Positions 59,942 to 64,000 of a stretch of DNA of 64,000 bases are shown here, piece by piece. The first letter of the stretch is position 1. The number at the start of each line of letters is the position of its first letter. Source of the stretch: Carideicomes alvinocaridis (GTDB taxonomy: Bacteria; Pseudomonadota; Alphaproteobacteria; Rhodobacterales; Rhodobacteraceae); contig SRJI02000001.1 in the NCBI GenBank assembly GCA_005473895.2, positions 1 through 64,000 on the forward strand. Reading direction: 5' to 3'. The position numbers were made by a program, and so were the translations under genes. The notes beneath the pieces were generated by a model that searched no databases, was not told the DNA's origin, and saw only the letters and a list, made by a program, of their open reading frames with translations.

Positions 59942-61441
59942 ATGCCATCTCATGGTCGTGCCGAGGCACGTATTCCCTTGAATGTCGATTGGTCCGAACC
60001 GGCCACTCGCCCTGTACGTGCCGACTGGAACGCCTATGCCACGGCCTACGATCTGTTGTCCGAGCACAACCCGGCCTACCAGGCGCTCCTGCAGGAATTC
60101 GAAGACTTCCTCGGAACGATCGAGCCCCCGCGGGTGATCTACGACATCGGCGGCGGCACCGGGAATTACACCGAGATCGCGGCCCGCGTGTTCCCCGACG
60201 CCGAGATTCGCTTCGTCGAACCCCACACGGGCATGATCGGCGCGGCCAAGGCCAAGCTGGCCGCCTACGACAATGTCAGCTACGCCCCGCTCGCACTGGA
60301 GGATGTGGAAGCGACGGGCACGGCGGACCTCGTGATCAGCATTCACTCGCTCTACGCGATGCCGAACCAGGCGCAGCGGCTCGGGGACCTGCGCCGCCTG
60401 CTCCGTCCGGGCGGCCTGCTCTACCTCGTGGATCTCGGCCGGCCGATGGATGTGGGCGACTGGCGTCGCTACCTGTTCTCGCACCTGAGAAAGGAACACG
60501 GGCTGGCCGGCGCGCTGCGGGTGTTCTGGCAGGGGCGCGAAATCGCCAAGCAGAACTCGGCCATCCTCAAGGCGCAGAAACAGGGCGTCTACTGGACCCA
60601 TTCCGAGGCAGAGCTCGCGACCGCCGTCACCGGGGCCGGCTTCGACGTTGTCAGGCAGAAAGCCGTGTATCGTGGATACAGCGATCTTCTCCTCTGTCGC
60701 GCGAGGCCTGCCGAGCAGAGCCGCCCTCGCCCGGCGCCGGAAGGGAAGATCATGAACGAGCAGGTCACCGAAGCGCTGAAACGCGCGCGTTACAGGGTGC
60801 TGACCGCCGACAAGGATCTCGAGGACCTCTATCGCCTGCGCTACAAGTGCTATCGCGCCGAGCGGACCATCGCGCCGAACGAACAGGAAATGATGTCCGA
60901 CGCGTTCGACCAGACCCCGAACTGCGTCCATGTCGCGGTCGAGATGGACGGGGAGATGCTGGCCGCGATGCGCCTGCACCTGGTGTCCAGGCTGTCGCTC
61001 GAATCGCCGACGCTGGACGTGTTTCCCGAGCTCATGGACGAGGTGAAACGCGGCCGCACGATCCTCGACCCGACCCGCTTCGTGACCGATCCGGCGGCCC
61101 GCAAGCAGCGTGTGCCGCTGCACTTCCTGGCCCTGCGGATCCCGTTCCTGGCGGCGATGCACTACGATGTCGACCTTGCCCTCGCGCCGGTCCGGGCCGA
61201 GCATACCGCCTTCTACCGCCGCTATCTCGGCTACCAGACGACGCTGGAGCCGCGCAGCTATCCCGGGCTGAGAAAGCCCATTCACCTGCTGACCGCCAAT
61301 TTCCGCGAACAGCGCGACGCGGTCCTGGCCCGCACGCCGGTGTTCGGCCCGATGGACGACATTCCGCAATCCAGCATCGACTTCCCGGCGCTGACGGACG
61401 CCTATATCGCCTCCAAGCCGGGTCGGTCGGAGGCGGCCTGA
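59942..61441 (+). CDS. Fusion of SAM methyltransferase and FeeM/LuxI-like acyltransferase domain
   Basis: A 499-residue protein. Residues 30-255 are a class I SAM-dependent methyltransferase with motif I VIYDIGGGTG (about 65-74) and the acidic FVEPHTGM strand end. After a Pro/Arg linker, residues 271-499 resemble the N-acyl amino acid synthase FeeM/autoinducer synthase type of the GNAT superfamily (YRLRYKCYRAER, then MLAAMRLHLVS and TRFVTDPAARK). An internal ATG at 60752 with a GGAAG site could produce the C-terminal part alone. It lies 200 bp before a histidine kinase. A small acylated and methylated signal or lipid is a possible product. Confidence 0.78.
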   Translation: MPSHGRAEARIPLNVDWSEPATRPVRADWNAYATAYDLLSEHNPAYQALLQEFEDFLGTIEPPRVIYDIGGGTGNYTEIAARVFPDAEIRFVEPHTGMIGAAKAKLAAYDNVSYAPLALEDVEATGTADLVISIHSLYAMPNQAQRLGDLRRLLRPGGLLYLVDLGRPMDVGDWRRYLFSHLRKEHGLAGALRVFWQGREIAKQNSAILKAQKQGVYWTHSEAELATAVTGAGFDVVRQKAVYRGYSDLLLCRARPAEQSRPRPAPEGKIMNEQVTEALKRARYRVLTADKDLEDLYRLRYKCYRAERTIAPNEQEMMSDAFDQTPNCVHVAVEMDGEMLAAMRLHLVSRLSLESPTLDVFPELMDEVKRGRTILDPTRFVTDPAARKQRVPLHFLALRIPFLAAMHYDVDLALAPVRAEHTAFYRRYLGYQTTLEPRSYPGLRKPIHLLTANFREQRDAVLARTPVFGPMDDIPQSSIDFPALTDAYIASKPGRSEAA

Positions 61442-61516
61442 CCCCTTGCGCGGCGCCCTCCCCTCCCGCAAGGTGGCACGGGCGCCCGCGGCGGATAGGA
61501 CCGGACCACGTGGTTT

Positions 61517-61534
61517 CCCGGGCAGTCGCCCGGG
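61517..61534 (+). terminator. Possible terminator hairpin after the methyltransferase fusion gene
   Basis: CCCGGGC (61517-61523) and GCCCGGG (61528-61534) form a 7-bp stem with a 4-nt loop, followed only by ATTTG. The weak T run makes termination uncertain. The remaining 200-bp gap before the kinase shows no other clear signal. Confidence 0.4.
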
Positions 61535-61641
61535 ATTTGCCGCAAATTATCCCGGAAATAGCCCCGTCCCGCCTGAGGAAAGGCTGATTTTCAACATATT
61601 GGCGCTGTAGCGTTTACTTTGGCATAGCTGCAGAGGCAGGG

Positions 61642-63051
61642 ATGAAGGACCTGAACGCGCTTCGGGCGGCCCGGGTCGACTGGTTCGAGTCGCAGGGTCG
61701 CGAACAACGGATCAAGGATTACATAGTCCTTGCCAACCAGCTGGTATTGCAGCGGCAGGCGAGCTTCTTCGCCGCCGCGGTGCTGGCCTCGTTCTACTTC
61801 GACGCGGTCTCGACCCTCACCTGCTACGCGGCGGTGGTGCTGACCGAGCTGCTCGACCAGCTTCTCGGGCGGCAGTCCAGGGCCTGGGATGGCGAGGATC
61901 CCGTCGTCGGACGCCGGATCCTCAAGCGCATCGCCCTGAATACCACGCTCAGCGCGATCGCGATCAGCATCTTCATCGTCAACATGGCGCTCCAGCAGAC
62001 CTCGGGCAGCCATTTCACGCCGCTCTTCTTCCTGTTCTCCGCGTCGCTCTTCGCGGCGATGTACAACAGCCAGATGACGGGGATCCTGATCCTGCGGCTG
62101 GCGATCTACGGGCTGGCCTTTCTCTTCATCGCCTTCCTCGACGTGGTCCGCTTCCTCCCGCCGCTAAGCTCTCCGATCTGGCTGGAATTCTTCACGATCC
62201 TCTTCGTGCTCTACTTCATCGCCGACACCTCGGCGAAGTTCTATCGCAGCTACGAGGAGCGGCTCGCGCAGATGAAGCGGCTGGAGGAAGAGAACGAGCG
62301 CACCAAGGCCGCGCTCGAGGTGAAGTCGCAGTTCCTCTCCACCGTCAGCCACGAGCTGCGCACGCCGCTGACCTCGATCGTCGGCTCGCTCGAGCTGGTC
62401 AATCACGGTGTCCTCGGCGAGGTGCCCGACAAGCTCAAGCCGACCATCGGCATGGCGGCCAAGAACGCGCAGCGGCTCTCCACCCTGATCAACGACCTGC
62501 TCGACCTGCAGAAGATCGAAGCCGGCGAGATGAAGTTCGACTTCCAGCCGATCGAGGTGAACGACCTGGTGACCGAGGCCGTGGAGTCCACCGCCGGTTA
62601 TGCCGGCAAGCTGGGCATCGAGGTGACGACCGTCCCCTGCGCCGAGGATTGCCGGGTCATGGGCGACCGCAGCCGCCTGATCCAGGTGATGAACAACCTC
62701 CTGTCGAACGCGCTGAAATTCTCGGACGAAGGCGGCACGGTGAAGGTGCAGGTCGAAGCGCTCGGCGAGCGTGTCCGCATCGCGGTCCACGACGAAGGCG
62801 TGGGCATCCCGCAAGGCGCAAGCGAGCGGGTCTTCGGCAAGTTCAGCCAGGTGGATTCCTCCGACGTGCGCAAGGTCGGCGGCACCGGCCTAGGCCTCAA
62901 CATCACCAAGCAGATCGTCGAGCGGCACAACGCGACCATCGACTATGTCAGCGAGCTGGGCGTCGGATCGAGCTTCTATATCGAGTTCGACCGCCTGACC
63001 GACTGCGAAGAGGCGGATACCGACCTCGAACCCGTGGCAGAGGTGGCCTGA
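61642..63051 (+). CDS. Membrane sensor histidine kinase
   Basis: A 469-residue kinase. The N-terminal 200 residues contain about five or six membrane helices (roughly 40-70, 98-118, 126-145, 148-172, 178-196) with almost no periplasmic loop, so it probably senses within the membrane. A short coiled coil leads to the phosphorylation site His237 (SHELRTPL) and the ATPase domain with NNLLSNALKFS, DEGVGIP and GGTGLGLNI. No intact response regulator is encoded in the window; a receiver stub lies 2.2 kb upstream. It ends in an acidic tail. Confidence 0.94.
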   Translation: MKDLNALRAARVDWFESQGREQRIKDYIVLANQLVLQRQASFFAAAVLASFYFDAVSTLTCYAAVVLTELLDQLLGRQSRAWDGEDPVVGRRILKRIALNTTLSAIAISIFIVNMALQQTSGSHFTPLFFLFSASLFAAMYNSQMTGILILRLAIYGLAFLFIAFLDVVRFLPPLSSPIWLEFFTILFVLYFIADTSAKFYRSYEERLAQMKRLEEENERTKAALEVKSQFLSTVSHELRTPLTSIVGSLELVNHGVLGEVPDKLKPTIGMAAKNAQRLSTLINDLLDLQKIEAGEMKFDFQPIEVNDLVTEAVESTAGYAGKLGIEVTTVPCAEDCRVMGDRSRLIQVMNNLLSNALKFSDEGGTVKVQVEALGERVRIAVHDEGVGIPQGASERVFGKFSQVDSSDVRKVGGTGLGLNITKQIVERHNATIDYVSELGVGSSFYIEFDRLTDCEEADTDLEPVAEVA

Positions 63052-63139
63052 GCCGGCAGTCCGGCGCAATGGTCGTCATGGCCGGCCGAGTTGCGCCGGG
63101 TTCGCGACCCCACATCTCTCCCAGCCCTCACGCCATTAG

Positions 63140-63450
63140 AAGATACAGGGGGCCCACTCGCTGGGCGCCTCGCGCTGAACGATCTTCTCGCGGGTGATCC
63201 TGCCCGCCTGCCTGCCGGGCATCTTCATCGGCATCCGCATGTCGATCTCCATCGGGGTGACCATGCTGGTCGCGGCAGAGCTGACGGCCACTTCGGACGG
63301 GATCGCCTGGAGGTCGCTGACGGCGGGGGCTTCCTGACTACCGACATCGTGCTGGTCGGCGTGGTGATCATGGCCGTCACGGGCTTTGCGCTCGACCGGC
63401 TGATCCGCACGCTCGAACTCCGGATCCTGCACTGGTCCGGGCAGGACTGA
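63140..63450 (+). pseudogene. 3' remnant of a NitT/TauT-family ABC permease (SsuC/TauC-like)
   Basis: Two adjacent frames encode the C-terminal end of a nitrate/sulfonate/taurine-type permease. One frame (about 63140-63334) reads HSLGASR, then an in-frame TGA at 63176-63178, then TIFSRVILPACLPGIFIGIR and MLVAAELTAT. The second frame takes over near 63325 and reads FLTTDIVLVGVVIMAVTGFALDRLI to the stop at 63448-63450. The 5' two thirds of the gene are missing. At least three lesions (truncation, stop, frameshift) make it a clear pseudogene. The rest of the 474-bp gap 63052-63525 holds nothing I recognise. Confidence 0.8.
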
Positions 63451-63525
63451 GCAGCCACCCGGCCCTCCGATGGGGCGTGTCCCCTTGGCCAAAGGCGGAA
63501 ACACGCATCGCACCGGCGCGAGCGG

Positions 63526-64000
63526 TCAACCGGCCTTGGACGCCGCAATCGTGCCCGTGTCGAACCGCGCCCGGACAAAGGCCTCGTTCTCGAGAAGGTC
63601 CGACAGGAAGCGCGCATTGTTGGTGACACCGGTCAGGACCATTCCGCCCAAAGCCTCCAGCAACCTCTTGCGGGCCGCCTCGCGATCGGCGCCGGAGGCG
63701 ACGACCTTCAGGATCATCGGATCGTAGTGCACCGTCACCTCGTTCCCGGCCACGTAGCCGCTGTGGTAGGTGACGCCCTCGACCTGCGGAAGCTCCAGCG
63801 CATCGATCCGGCCCGGCGAGGGAAGAAAGCGCTTCTCCGGGTTCTCGGCATAGACGCGGGCCTCGATCGACGCGCCGGTCGCGGAGATGTCCTGCTGGGA
63901 TGGCAGCGGATCGCTGTCCGGGTCCAGGGCCAGGCGTAACTGGGCGGCAACGAGGTCGAGCCCCGTGATCGCCTCGGTCACCGGATGCTCCACCTGGATG
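63526..64000 (-). CDS. Biotin carboxylase-type subunit, C-terminal part (runs off the window)
   Basis: The last 157 or so residues of a biotin carboxylase. At the window edge the frame reads IQVEHPVTEAITGLDLV, the conserved end of the ATP-grasp active site, followed by the C-domain (EARVYAENPEKRFLPSPGRID, YDPMILKVVA, TGVTNNARFL). The protein ends after the C-domain unless the biotinyl part was lost; PccA/MccA-type proteins normally continue to a biotinyl domain. It is homologous to but distinct from the gene at 20303-21664. The start and partners lie beyond 64000. Confidence 0.88.
   Translation of the reverse strand, partial: IQVEHPVTEAITGLDLVAAQLRLALDPDSDPLPSQQDISATGASIEARVYAENPEKRFLPSPGRIDALELPQVEGVTYHSGYVAGNEVTVHYDPMILKVVASGADREAARKRLLEALGGMVLTGVTNNARFLSDLLENEAFVRARFDTGTIAASKAG

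Noticed and set aside
1-64000. tRNA, rRNA, CRISPR arrays, insertion sequences, prophage genes and integrases
   Set aside because: None seen by reading; no transposase, integrase or regularly spaced repeats were found.

Overview
The window is GC-rich DNA from an alphaproteobacterium, most likely a member of the Rhodobacteraceae (Roseobacter group). Evidence is the acpP/fabG/fabD and rpsF-rpsR-rplI neighbourhoods, an L9 protein with a long acidic tail, the density of TRAP and ABC importers, and the style of the catabolic operons. I saw no rRNA, tRNA, CRISPR array, insertion sequence or phage gene.

Layout. 1-6444 is core genome: acpP, fabG and fabD (minus strand), a small membrane protein, the ribosomal operon rpsF-rpsR-rplI (plus), a DUF1330 protein and the chaperone tig, with three good intrinsic terminators. 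From about 6.8 kb to 58.9 kb the window is almost entirely catabolic and transport operons, each with a local regulator. (i) 6792-18540: a Rieske oxygenase, GMC oxidoreductase, class II aldolase and aldehyde dehydrogenase operon diverges from a GlxA/GbdR-like AraC regulator. It is followed by a betaine-type ABC importer with a double-length permease and a LuxR-type regulator, which suggests use of quaternary amines. (ii) 18645-20216: two short-chain dehydrogenases. (iii) 20303-31546: GntR, family III CoA-transferase, two carboxyltransferases, a 73-residue biotin carrier, a TAXI-TRAP importer, an unknown polytopic membrane protein and a biotin carboxylase. This looks like import, CoA activation and carboxylation of an organic acid. 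(iv) 31824-33938: a FUSC-type membrane protein. (v) 34370-42878: a DctPQM TRAP importer, LacI regulator, PfkB kinase, sugar epimerase, short-chain dehydrogenase and class II aldolase, tied together by matching AACCGGTT-centred palindromes in both divergent promoter regions. (vi) 42964-58943: a tightly packed twelve-gene operon encoding a FAH-family protein, alpha/beta hydrolase, amidohydrolase, Liv-type ABC importer, a fusion of a LivF ATPase to a Tm-1-like (UPF0261) domain, a PEP-hydrolase-family TIM barrel, a large flotillin and two SRPBCC proteins (one fused to a quinone oxidoreductase). It diverges from a GntR regulator and a paralogue that lacks the DNA-binding domain, across AACCAAT-N5-ATTGGTT operators.

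The right end (58944-64000) is a signalling and decay region. It holds the stub of a response regulator, a methyltransferase fused to a FeeM/LuxI-like acyltransferase, a membrane histidine kinase, the decayed 3' end of a NitT/TauT-type ABC permease, and the C-terminal part of a second biotin carboxylase that runs off the window.

Best candidates for something new: region (vi), especially the LivF-UPF0261 fusion beside the TIM barrel and flotillin, with its HTH-less regulator; and the methyltransferase-acyltransferase fusion beside a histidine kinase. Functions are read from motifs by eye. Substrates are inferred and unproven.
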